DNA of 64,000 nt from Algoriphagus sanaruensis (GTDB taxonomy: Bacteria > Bacteroidota > Bacteroidia > Cytophagales > Cyclobacteriaceae): positions 1,674,001 to 1,738,000 of the forward strand of contig NZ_CP012836.1 of assembly GCF_001593605.1 (NCBI RefSeq). The letters are read 5' to 3'. This document shows positions 26,830 to 34,239 of this stretch, one piece after another. The number at the start of each line of letters is the position of its first letter. Within the stretch, counting starts at the first letter, position 1. Position numbers and translations under genes: made by a program. Below the pieces are notes generated by a model. The model worked only from the letters and a program-made list of their open reading frames with translations. It was not told where the DNA came from and ran no database searches.

Positions 26830-26952
26830 GAGCGTAGTTTGTAACTACGCTCTTTTATTCCTTTCAATTTGTAATTGACTGATAAATTCTGCGACTGGGT
26901 GAAGTTTGCAACTTCACCCTAATATCCTTACCATCCCGATAGCTATCGGGAT
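26830..26952. repeat. REP-like palindromes downstream of the RAYT gene
   Basis: Three palindromes lie in the 320-bp gap next to the transposase. GAGCGTAGTT/AACTACGCTC (loop tgt) is at 26830-26852. GGGTGAAGTT/AACTTCACCC (loop tgc) is at 26897-26919. ATCCCGATAGCTATCGGGAT, a perfect 20-mer, is at 26933-26952. The first two share the core GTTTG(T/C)AAC. Related palindromes occur on the other side of the gene, as expected of sequences recognised by a RAYT. Confidence 0.65.
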
Positions 26953-26974
26953 ACAATTGGCTTAGAAACCTTTA

Positions 26975-27520
26975 TTACCAATAATCAACTTCAATCAAAC
27001 TCTTCAAACCAGAATAATTCCTGGGACTCGAGTATAAATAATCTTCCTCCTTTTCGACAATTCCTGCTCTGACAGGATTTTGATGGATGTAGGTCATCCT
27101 ACTCTCAATCATTTTTGGCTCATATAATTCAATCGCATGGTTGTCATGAGTCCAAAACTGCAAATCACCTGATCGCTTATTAAATTTAGCATGGTACTCA
27201 AAAATCATTTTCATCCATTCTCGCCTGCTTTCTTGTGGATTTTCTAGAACCAATTTCAATAATTTTTTGCTTGTAAACTTTTTGAAATCCCGTACCCAAT
27301 CCGAAAGCTTACCTTCCTTTTGCTGAACGACCAAATGGATATGATTGCTCATGATAACATAGCCGTATAAGTATAAGCCTTTTTCTAAGCGACAAAAAGA
27401 AAGGTTCTCCAAAATCAAATCCCGATATACTTTTCGGGTAAAAACATCTGCCCAACCCACCACCTGAAAAGTAAGGAAATAGGGCATTTCTTGATCCCGT
27501 ATCTGATAGGCCTCTCCCAT
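26975..27520 (-). CDS. REP-associated tyrosine transposase (RAYT, Y1_Tnp)
   Basis: In this 181-residue protein the HUH motif is SNHIHLVV with H60 and H62. The catalytic Tyr region is MTYIHQNPVRAG with Y144 and the family's NPVRAG signature. RAYTs nick single-stranded REP palindromes and are thought to spread or maintain them; the protein belongs to the IS200/IS605-related superfamily. It is flanked in mirror order by REP-like palindromes (see 26830-26952 and 27551-27606). It appears intact in length and motifs. Confidence 0.85.
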   Translation of the reverse strand: MGEAYQIRDQEMPYFLTFQVVGWADVFTRKVYRDLILENLSFCRLEKGLYLYGYVIMSNHIHLVVQQKEGKLSDWVRDFKKFTSKKLLKLVLENPQESRREWMKMIFEYHAKFNKRSGDLQFWTHDNHAIELYEPKMIESRMTYIHQNPVRAGIVEKEEDYLYSSPRNYSGLKSLIEVDYW

Positions 27521-27550
27521 AAAACAATTTTATCGATAGAAGCAATTTAC

Positions 27551-27606
27551 ATCCCGACTATTGTCGTGGATTGTTGGTATAGAAAGGTGTTTTGCAAACT
27601 ACACCT
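27551..27606. repeat. REP-like palindromes upstream of the RAYT gene
   Basis: An imperfect palindrome, ATCCCGAC-tatt-GTCGTGGAT (27551-27571), resembles the perfect one at 26933. AGGTGT...ACACCT (27585-27606), with inner TTTGCAAACT, resembles the 26897 element. The order is mirrored relative to the other side of the transposase. Confidence 0.55.
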
Positions 27607-27657
27607 AGTCCTAATCAAGTTATTCTACTCCCAGAGGGGGTAGGTGCTGTTATCGGT
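27601..27657 (-). repeat. attC-like element remnant (copy C) after the nitrilase gene
   Basis: Reading the minus strand, CCGATAACAGCACC follows the nitrilase stop within 10 bp and resembles CCGGTAACAGCGG, the left end of the full element at 28416-28551. The right half is missing and REP-like sequence follows, so this is a truncated copy. Confidence 0.35.
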
Positions 27658-27665
27658 AGTCTTTC

Positions 27666-28394
27666 TCATAGTGTCTGTTTAATAACCTCTTTTGTATCAG
27701 TGTCAAATACAATTATTCCTTCGCTTTGGTCGTCAAGTTGCCCAGCTAATTGACCTTTTTCTGTCCAAACAGAACTATGCCCAACACTTAAAAAATTGTC
27801 GCAGAAGCCAACACAGTTTGACATTAATACTGGCATTGAATATTTTTTCGCCACTTCTGGATAATGTGCTAATGCTTTATAAATTCCATTTTGGGATTTT
27901 GCCACACTTGCTAAATAAATCTCCGCTCCAAGTTTATTCACAGTATCAGAATGGTTTGGCTGCAAACTTTCAAAGCATATAGCTGGAGCAACTTTCTTGT
28001 TGTCTAAGTTTAGAATGACTTGTTCATCCCCACTTATAAAATATGGAAATTCATCTGAATGAAGTTGTTGTTTTGAATAAGTAATCCTTGGTTTGTCGGG
28101 TTGAAAAATAACCATACTGATTTTAATTCCTGTTTCTGCTATTGTCGGAATGCCAAGTCCAATTGTTATTTTTTTTGTGTCGCTAATTTTTTGAAAGCTA
28201 TCAAGTCTTTTATCGTCTTGGGTTGTTGCTAAGGTTTTTGCAAGTTCAGGTTCGTAACTTGTCAATGAAAGCTCAGGAAAGAAAATTGAAGTTGCTTTTA
28301 ATGACGAAGCAAGCTCAATAAATTTTATATGATTGTCAATGTTTGCTGAAATGTCGCCTTTGATTGGTCTTGTCTGTGCGATACTTATTTTCAT
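27666..28394 (-). CDS. Carbon-nitrogen hydrolase (nitrilase superfamily)
   Basis: The start is set at ATG 28394, where homology begins (MKISIAQTRPIKGDISANID); the longer frame runs into a repeat element. In the 242-residue protein the catalytic triad is visible as E41 (FFPELSLTSYE), K108 (TYSKQQLHSDE) and C140 (APAICFESLQP). It hydrolyses an amide or nitrile of unknown identity in the cytoplasm. It is AT-rich compared with the chromosomal neighbours and is flanked by attC-like elements, so it looks like a stand-alone gene cassette, separate from the defence-like operon upstream. Confidence 0.8.
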   Translation of the reverse strand: MKISIAQTRPIKGDISANIDNHIKFIELASSLKATSIFFPELSLTSYEPELAKTLATTQDDKRLDSFQKISDTKKITIGLGIPTIAETGIKISMVIFQPDKPRITYSKQQLHSDEFPYFISGDEQVILNLDNKKVAPAICFESLQPNHSDTVNKLGAEIYLASVAKSQNGIYKALAHYPEVAKKYSMPVLMSNCVGFCDNFLSVGHSSVWTEKGQLAGQLDDQSEGIIVFDTDTKEVIKQTL

Positions 28395-28415
28395 GTGTTG
28401 TCTGTCTTTAAGATT

Positions 28416-28551
28416 ACCGCTAACGGTTTGCGGCTTTGCGAAGAAGCGGATTTCGGAGCTCAAAACTGTCAATATAGCACAAAAGTTGATGAGAGGTAGG
28501 ATGTTCAATTAACCACTGAACCCGCTTTTTTGCAAAACCGCTGTTACCGGT
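28416..28551 (-). repeat. attC-like imperfect palindrome (copy A, complete)
   Basis: Read on the minus strand the 136-bp element begins ACCGGTAACAGCGG and ends CCGTTAGCGGT. The two arms of about 33 nt pair imperfectly over ACCG, TAAC, GCGG, TTTGC and AAGCGG, around a loop of about 70 nt. The symmetrical TAAC/GTTA ends resemble integron attC sites, but the bases do not fit the strict RYYYAAC/GTTRRRY cores. The adjoining stretch 28552-28686 is also non-coding and repeats the word AAGCCAACGC. Confidence 0.5.
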
Positions 28552-28686
28552 TCGTGCTTCTTTTCTATCGTGTTGTTGTCTGTCCATGTTGCTCTGTCTT
28601 GGTGCGTTGGCTTGGCGGCTCTTTTGCAAAACTTGGCTTTAGCGTTGGCTTGTGCGGTTTTGCAAATGTGCCACCAAATGCATAGG

Positions 28687-29322
28687 CTATTTGTTTTTCA
28701 TTTGTCCGATTTTAGGAACTATTGTTATTAAAAATCTTTGGTTGGCATTACCGATGTCAGGCTGTGTCCGTGGAATACCTTTTTCGCCACTTCCAGCTAC
28801 GATTATTTCGCAGTTCTTCAATTTGTCAAGTCCAACATTGTTTTGTTCCCAAAACTTAATTAGCGACTGGGCTCTGTGATAGCTTAGGTCGTCATTTCCA
28901 ATCCAATTATCTTTTGATGCTTGTCCTTCAACTACAATTAAATATTTGATATTTTCTTCCTCTGGATATTTTAAGATGAGTTGTTTGATTACATCACCTG
29001 CTTTAAGCAAGTCAGAACGTTTGTCAGGCACAATTTTAGAAATGTCATAACTGCCTTTTGGAAACAAAAACTGCATGTTCAAAATGTGCTTTTTGTTCTC
29101 TGCGTCATACTTAAAGTAGGCTGTGTCAATATTGTTAACTGTTTTTTCAATTTCCTTAATTCGGTCAAGTTCCCTGCCTTTCTCTCCAAGTTCACCAATC
29201 ATCTTGTTTTGCATGGTATAAACCAAAACAAAGAGAACAAGCATGACGAAAAACAAACTTGTCATTAAGTCTGAATAGCTCAACCAAAAGAAGTCTCTTT
29301 TTTTCTCGTTTGATTTAGCCAT
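28687..29322 (-). CDS. ZorB-like MotB/OmpA-family stator protein
   Basis: The 211-residue protein has a short cytoplasmic N-terminus and a single membrane helix WLSYSDLMTSLFFVMLVLFV (about 13-35) with D18, the position of the proton-carrying Asp in MotB/ZorB. A linker precedes a periplasmic OmpA-like peptidoglycan-binding domain (about 85-205: VVEGQASKDN, SYHRAQSLIKFW, NANQRFLITIV). It should anchor the channel to peptidoglycan and, with the ZorA-like protein, form a proton-driven motor. It is separated from the ZorA-like gene by 1 bp. A flagellar role is unlikely because no motility gene is nearby and the partner has a ZorA-type tail. Confidence 0.75.
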   Translation of the reverse strand: MAKSNEKKRDFFWLSYSDLMTSLFFVMLVLFVLVYTMQNKMIGELGEKGRELDRIKEIEKTVNNIDTAYFKYDAENKKHILNMQFLFPKGSYDISKIVPDKRSDLLKAGDVIKQLILKYPEEENIKYLIVVEGQASKDNWIGNDDLSYHRAQSLIKFWEQNNVGLDKLKNCEIIVAGSGEKGIPRTQPDIGNANQRFLITIVPKIGQMKNK

Positions 29323-29323
29323 T

Positions 29324-30814
29324 TTACTTCTCTGTTGGGATTTCTATTTTACTGATGGTTTTCTTCAAGTCTATAATAGCATCAATAAGAGCCTTATTAG
29401 TTTCAATTGATTGCTTTTGCGAATCCTTGAAGTCATTTCGCATTTCAACGATTTGATTTTTCAAAACATTGAATTCATCCTTTTGGATGGATGAGTTTTC
29501 TACAAAAATTTTAATGGCATTTTGTATTTCATTAATTCCTGTGAAAAAGTTGTTGTTACTGCCAATAAAGGATTGAATTTGCTCAGTAGAAGTTTTAAAG
29601 TAACTATTGAGTTCCTTGTAAACCTCTTTGATATCTTGATTAAGTTCATCAACTTGGGTTCGCCATACTTCTCTGTGGTCGTTTATAGTAGGGAAGTGTT
29701 TTTCTAAAGAATCTTTGAATTGCTTCTGTAACTCAATTGTGGCAACACTATTATTGCTTATTGCTTTAAGATTTACATTGAAGTCCTTAAACTGTTCAAT
29801 GATTATATTCATGTCATGGGCAACTTTCTCTGTTTTGTCAACATAACCATTTAAGCCTTTTTGATACGCTTGAAATTTTTCTAAGTGTTCTGCCGATTCT
29901 TTAAGGTCTGCAAACACCTCTGCAATTTTAGTTGCAGTTCTGGTTAAACTCAACTTGTTTATTTCTTCAAGAACGGTTTGCTGTTTTTGTAAGTTCTCAT
30001 TTAATAAGTGCCCTGAATCCTTATAATCATCCATGTTTTCACCAAACTTGATGATGAAGTGATTTAAAACATCTTTAAAACTTCCAAGTGATTTAGAAAC
30101 ACCAATATTTAAAAAAGGAAGTAGTTCTCTTTGAAGAAAATCGTAGTAATGGTTTTTGTCTGTATCATTTTTATAGGCCGCTGGCTTGTAAACCAAAGCT
30201 GAATTAATTACTGTAAAAGTCAAGCCGACCAAACTTGCAAACATTGCAGCAATAACACCATTTAGTAACTGTCCAATACTTGCTGATGAAATTGTAGTGG
30301 TCGTTCCTTCGGTAGTTGCAGAAAAATCAATTCCCCACAAACCAATAATGATTCCCACAAATGTTCCTGCTAATCCTATATACAAAGGAACGTTTATGAG
30401 ATTCCCGATTTCATTGTCTACCTTTTCAAGATGTCTTTCGCAGGTGTCTTTCAAAATACCAAAGTCGGCTGATGCTCCTTTGTTTTTGCATAAGTAGGCA
30501 TTAGTAGATTTTATTACCTCTGAAAAGTGGGAATGATTCGCTTTTGTTGAATTAGGAATAACCAAAAGCTCGACCTGTTCGGCATCTTCTGATTCCTCAA
30601 TTATTTGGACATCATTTGAAAGTGAATCCAAGTATTTATCAAATTGGTCAGGTTCACTTAGAATTACTTTGGTTATAAAGAATTTTTTGATTTGTATTTC
30701 TTTAAACGAACTTGGGAAAAATCGCTGATACGATTTTATTTTAAAGAATACGTTGAAAAATACAAATACTTGTAATCCAACAAGGGCTAAAATGAATATA
30801 ATCTCAAATGTCAT
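29324..30814 (-). CDS. ZorA-like MotA/TolQ/ExbB channel protein with a long coiled-coil tail
   Basis: The 496-residue protein has a first membrane helix at 4-24. After a cytoplasmic insert of about 115 residues comes the MotA/ExbB core with helices near 143-163 (PLYIGLAGTFVGIIIGLWG, containing T151) and 180-208 (IGQLLNGVIAAMFASLVGLTFTVI). The remaining 290 residues are predicted helical and rich in Lys, Glu, Asn and Gln, matching the long intracellular tail that in ZorA is thought to carry the signal from the membrane motor to the effector. TolQ/ExbB proteins lack such a tail. It lies 11 bp after the NADAR-like gene and 1 bp before the ZorB-like gene. Confidence 0.75.
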   Translation of the reverse strand: MTFEIIFILALVGLQVFVFFNVFFKIKSYQRFFPSSFKEIQIKKFFITKVILSEPDQFDKYLDSLSNDVQIIEESEDAEQVELLVIPNSTKANHSHFSEVIKSTNAYLCKNKGASADFGILKDTCERHLEKVDNEIGNLINVPLYIGLAGTFVGIIIGLWGIDFSATTEGTTTTISSASIGQLLNGVIAAMFASLVGLTFTVINSALVYKPAAYKNDTDKNHYYDFLQRELLPFLNIGVSKSLGSFKDVLNHFIIKFGENMDDYKDSGHLLNENLQKQQTVLEEINKLSLTRTATKIAEVFADLKESAEHLEKFQAYQKGLNGYVDKTEKVAHDMNIIIEQFKDFNVNLKAISNNSVATIELQKQFKDSLEKHFPTINDHREVWRTQVDELNQDIKEVYKELNSYFKTSTEQIQSFIGSNNNFFTGINEIQNAIKIFVENSSIQKDEFNVLKNQIVEMRNDFKDSQKQSIETNKALIDAIIDLKKTISKIEIPTEK

Positions 30815-30825
30815 GTTCTCTGCTT

Positions 30826-31506
30826 TTAAAATAGGATTGTTTGATTGTCGTCTTTTTTGTTTTGAGTTTTTTTAGTTCTCGGTTTAGTTGCTTTCTTTTT
30901 AGGCTTTTCCTCGACTGGATTCAGTTTCCTCTGTTCGAGTTCTTTATACAAGTCGGTTGCCTTTGGATAATGACCCTCAACATATGCCTTCACGAGAAAA
31001 GCATGTGAAAGCGGTTTTTTCGGGTTTAAAACATCACAATTAGTTTCATAGTCAAGTAAAACAATATCCTCTTTTTGTGATGCTTCTTTTAGTCGTTCAA
31101 TTATTTCAGAAACCTTGTTTTCTAATACCCACAAATAACTCGGAAGATAAATCTGTATTCGAGCATCAATATAATTGAGCAAGTCAGTTCCATTTACGCC
31201 TTTACGATGCCCCAAAGGTTTTCCATATTTTCTGACAGTTCTTTTAATGTCTTTCATGGTGTCATTAGAGAACATTGCCTCTTCTATGTCAGCACTTTCA
31301 AAGACTTTTAAAGCCTGCCAAATCCCTTCAACGGATTTTGCTTTGCGGTTTTCTGAAAAGGGGATAGGAATATCTCCGTGAGGATAAAACGGACTTAATT
31401 TGACTAATCCAGTTGTTGCTTTTGAAGTGACATCAACAATTTTGGCATTGGGGTATTTAGCCAATAATGTTTTTTCCTTCTTCTTTTTATTTTCAATGTA
31501 TATCAT
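30826..31506 (-). CDS. NADAR-like (DUF6939-like) protein with a clamp-type C-terminus
   Basis: The 226-residue protein has a core at 20-180 with SPFYPHG (38-44), SVEGIWQALKVFE (58-70), LGHR and DARIQIYLPSYLWVLENK. These follow the layout of NADAR proteins (FYP..., the S-x-E catalytic region, Q-x-x-K, then R-x-D/DAR). NADAR enzymes remove ADP-ribose from guanosine in DNA and serve as antitoxins to some DarT toxins. After residue 198 comes a basic linker (KKKATKPRTKK) ending in QTILF, resembling the beta-clamp binding pentapeptide. It overlaps the DarT-like gene by 4 bp, as toxin-antitoxin partners often do. The family link is by pattern only. Confidence 0.6.
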   Translation of the reverse strand: MIYIENKKKKEKTLLAKYPNAKIVDVTSKATTGLVKLSPFYPHGDIPIPFSENRKAKSVEGIWQALKVFESADIEEAMFSNDTMKDIKRTVRKYGKPLGHRKGVNGTDLLNYIDARIQIYLPSYLWVLENKVSEIIERLKEASQKEDIVLLDYETNCDVLNPKKPLSHAFLVKAYVEGHYPKATDLYKELEQRKLNPVEEKPKKKATKPRTKKTQNKKDDNQTILF

Positions 31507-32987
31507 GAAGCTATTTCATTAAAGTTGGTGATGAATTCAGCGGGTATCCAAGTTTTAACAAGGACTTCCGCCTGATGCTGTTTTTTCTCGATTGGATTCA
31601 AATCGAAATATCTTTTATGAAATAAATCAAACCTTAATGAACTTAAAAAATCAACTGAATCTCCGTTAGTATGTCTGCGGTCTGCTGCATTCATATCTGA
31701 AAATCTTGTATTTTCAAAATAGCAAACTTCAATTGATACTTTTAGTAAATAGGGTCTGGTAATTCGACCTTCATTCATTGCCACGTGCTTCATAGGATGG
31801 TCTTTTATGAAGCTCAAACGCACATAGTCTTCTAATCCAAATTCAAGGTCTAAACTTCTTCCCAATGAGCTGTTTCCTGTCATCGGTATTACAATGTTAT
31901 TTTTGTCGCAATAATACCAAGAATACAAACCACCATTTTCTTTGATAGACTTTAGATTAGAATGGTCTGTAAAATGGTATAAGATTGTAATATTATTTTC
32001 TTGTAGCACCTTTTTCAAGTCACGCCAATTAGACTTTTTATTTAAAAGTGCTTTTAGTTTATTCTCTTTCTCTAACTTTTTCGATTCCTCAATTCTTTTC
32101 CTTGCTTCTTCTTGTTCTCTTAGAATACGTTTTTGTTCTAAAATTCTCTCTTGTGCAATCCTTATTCTTTCTGCTTCTTCTTGTTGTTGCTTTAATAGTT
32201 CAGCTTGTCGTCTTTTGAAAATCTCAAGTTCCTTTTCTTTGAGTTTTGTCACCGCTTTTGAAAGCCGTTCAACTCCTTTTTTATAGTCAGGTTTTATAGA
32301 TTTGGAAAGCCTATTTACAAGTAGTTTGGCGTCTTCAAGTTTATTTTGTCCTATGAGTGAATCAAGATTGTTGAGTTCTTTCTTGATGTTGCTTTCGTAA
32401 ATTTCACGCTGCTTTTGCTTTTCTCTCTCTCTGTTGCCGTGTCTTTTTAAAGTCGATTTTTCTTGTAGTAGTTTTTCAAGTTGTTTGAAATCTTTGTCAA
32501 ATGCTGAAACAGTAAAATCTGATAGTTCAACTTTGTCGTCTATTTTATTTTTACTTAGAAGAGAGAACAGTTTATCTATCCTGCTGTCAAATGATGAAGT
32601 GTCAGGAGTAGCAACTTCTTTTATGCTAGATTTCTTTAGGTCAAGTAATGATAAACTTGATTGAAGAACCTTAATTTCATTTTCTAGTTCATGTAGGTCG
32701 TATAATTTCTTTCTCTTTCTTGTTGGTTTTTGTTCTGAAAGGATTTCAGGCTCTTGTTCAATAACCTCTACAATTTGTTTCGCACTTTCAAATTCTATAA
32801 GCGGTTTTAAAATTTCCTTTCTTTCTTCGTCATTAGTAGCATTTGACGCTTTTGTTAGTATTTCCTCTTTGTCTATGCCTTTCTCAATAGTTGCCTTTGC
32901 GTCTTGATACACTTTTATATCAGACTTCTTCTTCTTTCCTACAAAGAAGATTTTAATAGTTGTCCATATTTTTTTGAAAAACTTCAT
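31503..32987 (-). CDS. Coiled-coil protein with C-terminal DarT-like ADP-ribosyltransferase domain
   Basis: The 494-residue protein begins with a basic amphipathic N-terminus (MKFFKKIWTTIKIFFVGKKKK). Residues of about 90-320 are helical, with a highly charged coiled coil at 180-315. The domain at 333-494 shows the DarT (DUF4433) order: ILYHFTDHSNLKSIKENGG with H338, a region with R377, DYVRLSFIKDHPM (387-399), MNAADRR (432-438) and HQAEVLVKTWIP with E474 in the catalytic Glu position. DarT enzymes ADP-ribosylate thymidine or guanosine in single-stranded DNA and block replication. Classical DarT is only about 200 residues, so the coiled-coil half is an addition, perhaps for docking to the ZorA-like tail. 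It is the first gene of the operon. Confidence 0.65.
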   Translation of the reverse strand: MKFFKKIWTTIKIFFVGKKKKSDIKVYQDAKATIEKGIDKEEILTKASNATNDEERKEILKPLIEFESAKQIVEVIEQEPEILSEQKPTRKRKKLYDLHELENEIKVLQSSLSLLDLKKSSIKEVATPDTSSFDSRIDKLFSLLSKNKIDDKVELSDFTVSAFDKDFKQLEKLLQEKSTLKRHGNREREKQKQREIYESNIKKELNNLDSLIGQNKLEDAKLLVNRLSKSIKPDYKKGVERLSKAVTKLKEKELEIFKRRQAELLKQQQEEAERIRIAQERILEQKRILREQEEARKRIEESKKLEKENKLKALLNKKSNWRDLKKVLQENNITILYHFTDHSNLKSIKENGGLYSWYYCDKNNIVIPMTGNSSLGRSLDLEFGLEDYVRLSFIKDHPMKHVAMNEGRITRPYLLKVSIEVCYFENTRFSDMNAADRRHTNGDSVDFLSSLRFDLFHKRYFDLNPIEKKQHQAEVLVKTWIPAEFITNFNEIAS

Positions 32988-33089
32988 TATTCAGGTCGTT
33001 TGTCAGGGCAAAAGCAAATGTGGTGCAACTGTGTGTCGCCTTGTGGGTGGGGTTGAACCTCTTTTGATTTTGCTGAAGCGTTGGCTTGT

Positions 33090-33150
33090 CTGTTCATTTG
33101 TCCTTTAGTTTTATTGTTGCACTGTCGTCTTTTAGCATGACCGGTAACGT
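33090..33150 (-). repeat. attC-like element, right end only (copy B), upstream of the defence-like operon
   Basis: On the minus strand, AACGTTACCGGTCATGC (33132-33149) followed by CTAAAAGACGACAGTGC matches the end of copy A (ACCGTTAGCGGTAATC then TTAAAGACAGACAAC). The left arm is absent and palindromic REP-like sequence takes its place at 33157-33213. The word AAGCCAACGC occurs here too. The open frame across 32987-33181 is a by-product. Confidence 0.4.
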
Positions 33151-33156
33151 TTGTAT

Positions 33157-33213
33157 TTGCGAAACCCGTTTCGCAATGCATCCAAATAGGTATGCTTTAC
33201 GAAACTAGTTTCG
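33157..33213. repeat. Pair of CGAAAC/GTTTCG palindromes
   Basis: TTGCGAAAC-cc-GTTTCGCAA (33157-33176) and CGAAACTAGTTTCG (33200-33213) are perfect palindromes with the same outer bases. They sit at the outer boundary of the AT-rich island and look REP-like. Confidence 0.5.
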
Positions 33214-33372
33214 GGTATTTTTCAATTAGTTTTTTTGATTTCCTGGGGCTTTGGTATTCGGAATTACTCCTTTCCAAAAATGCCTGATTGGCTTTCCCCT
33301 AAAAATCTATTTCAAGATAAACGCCGATCCCCTTTCTTCCAAACTAATCCTGTAAAAGTGGGGGGATATTTT

Positions 33373-34239
33373 TTAGCTCGGCTCAATATGAATCAGCACA
33401 TGGCCTAGCTGAGGAATTTCCCGGCGTAAAGTATCCTTGAGTTCGTGAGCGATGTCATGCCCTTCCCGTACGGTCAGTTTCCCATCTACATGCGCATGGA
33501 GGTCCACATGGTATTTCATCCCAGCCTTGCGGATAAAGCACTTTTCGGTATCGCTGACCCCAGGCACAGTGAGGGCAACTTGTCGGATTTCCTCGACCAA
33601 GGTATCGTGGTTGTTTTCATCCATCACCTCACCCAATGCCGGTCTAAAAATCCCATAGCAATTGTACAGAATAAAACCCACCGCCAGCAAAGCGGCGTAA
33701 TCGTCCGCGACTTCAAATCCCTCCCCTCCAAAAAGTGCGATGGATATCCCGATAAAGGCTGCCACGGAAGTAATCGCATCGGATCGGTGATGCCAAGCTT
33801 CTGCTTTTAGCGAAGAACTCCCGAGTTTTTTACTCCGCCGCAGAACGACTTGAAAGCTGGTTTCCTTCCAAAGGATAATCCCCGCCAAGACCCATAGCGT
33901 CCAGGATTCAGGTAAGGCATGGGGCGTTTGGATATTTTGGATAGACTGCCAGGCGATGGTAAAAGCAGATAGCACCAGAAAAACCACCACGGCAAAAGTG
34001 ATCAAAGGCTCCGCTTTTCCATGTCCATAGGGATGGTTTTCATCGGCAGGTCGCGCAGCATAGCGAAGGCCAAGCAATACTAGAAGGGAAGAGAAAATAT
34101 CAACCGTAGACTCGATTCCATCTGCAATTAGCGCATACGAATGACCAAAAATCCCTCCCAAAAACTTGATCACCGCCAGCACCATATTGCCAAGCATGCT
34201 AAAAATGACGGTTCGTATGGCGAGGTTTGGAGAAGACAT
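33373..34239 (-). CDS. Cation diffusion facilitator (Zn/Fe/Co/Cd exporter family)
   Basis: The 288-residue protein has the CDF signature ALIADGIESTVDIFSSLLVLLG, with the HxxxD/DxxxD metal-site residues, and HHRSDAITSVAAFIGISIALFGG for the second half of the site. The C-terminal ferredoxin-like domain (VPGVSDTEKCFIRKAGMKYHVDLHAHVDGKLTV) ends with HVLIHIEPS. It exports divalent metal by proton antiport across the inner membrane. The gene is monocistronic between two repeat-rich regions; 33214-33372 holds nothing else that I can support. Confidence 0.9.
   Translation of the reverse strand: MSSPNLAIRTVIFSMLGNMVLAVIKFLGGIFGHSYALIADGIESTVDIFSSLLVLLGLRYAARPADENHPYGHGKAEPLITFAVVVFLVLSAFTIAWQSIQNIQTPHALPESWTLWVLAGIILWKETSFQVVLRRSKKLGSSSLKAEAWHHRSDAITSVAAFIGISIALFGGEGFEVADDYAALLAVGFILYNCYGIFRPALGEVMDENNHDTLVEEIRQVALTVPGVSDTEKCFIRKAGMKYHVDLHAHVDGKLTVREGHDIAHELKDTLRREIPQLGHVLIHIEPS

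Larger units (their letters stand above)
28687..32987 (-). other. Putative Zorya-like defence operon with a DarT/NADAR pair
   Basis: Four minus-strand genes are joined by a 4-bp overlap, an 11-bp gap and a 1-bp gap: DarT-like fusion, NADAR-like protein, ZorA-like channel, ZorB-like stator. The block is AT-rich compared with its surroundings and bounded by attC-like repeats. MotA/MotB-type pairs with long ZorA tails are the shared core of Zorya anti-phage systems. DarT toxins and NADAR/DarG reversal enzymes act on DNA ADP-ribosylation. Joining the two in one operon is the basis for calling it a defence system; function is inferred. Confidence 0.6.

Noticed and set aside
28420..28629. 69-residue minus-strand open frame
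   Set aside because: It lies wholly inside the attC-like element and its flanking word repeats.
28687..30814. Flagellar stator or TolQR/ExbBD pair as an explanation for the MotA/MotB-like genes
   Set aside because: No flagellar, tol or ton genes are adjacent; the channel protein has a ZorA-type long cytoplasmic tail and the partner has a full OmpA domain, and both are embedded with a DarT/NADAR pair.
32987..33181. 64-residue minus-strand open frame upstream of the DarT-like gene
   Set aside because: Its composition follows the repeat element rather than a protein; it runs across the attC-like end and a palindrome.
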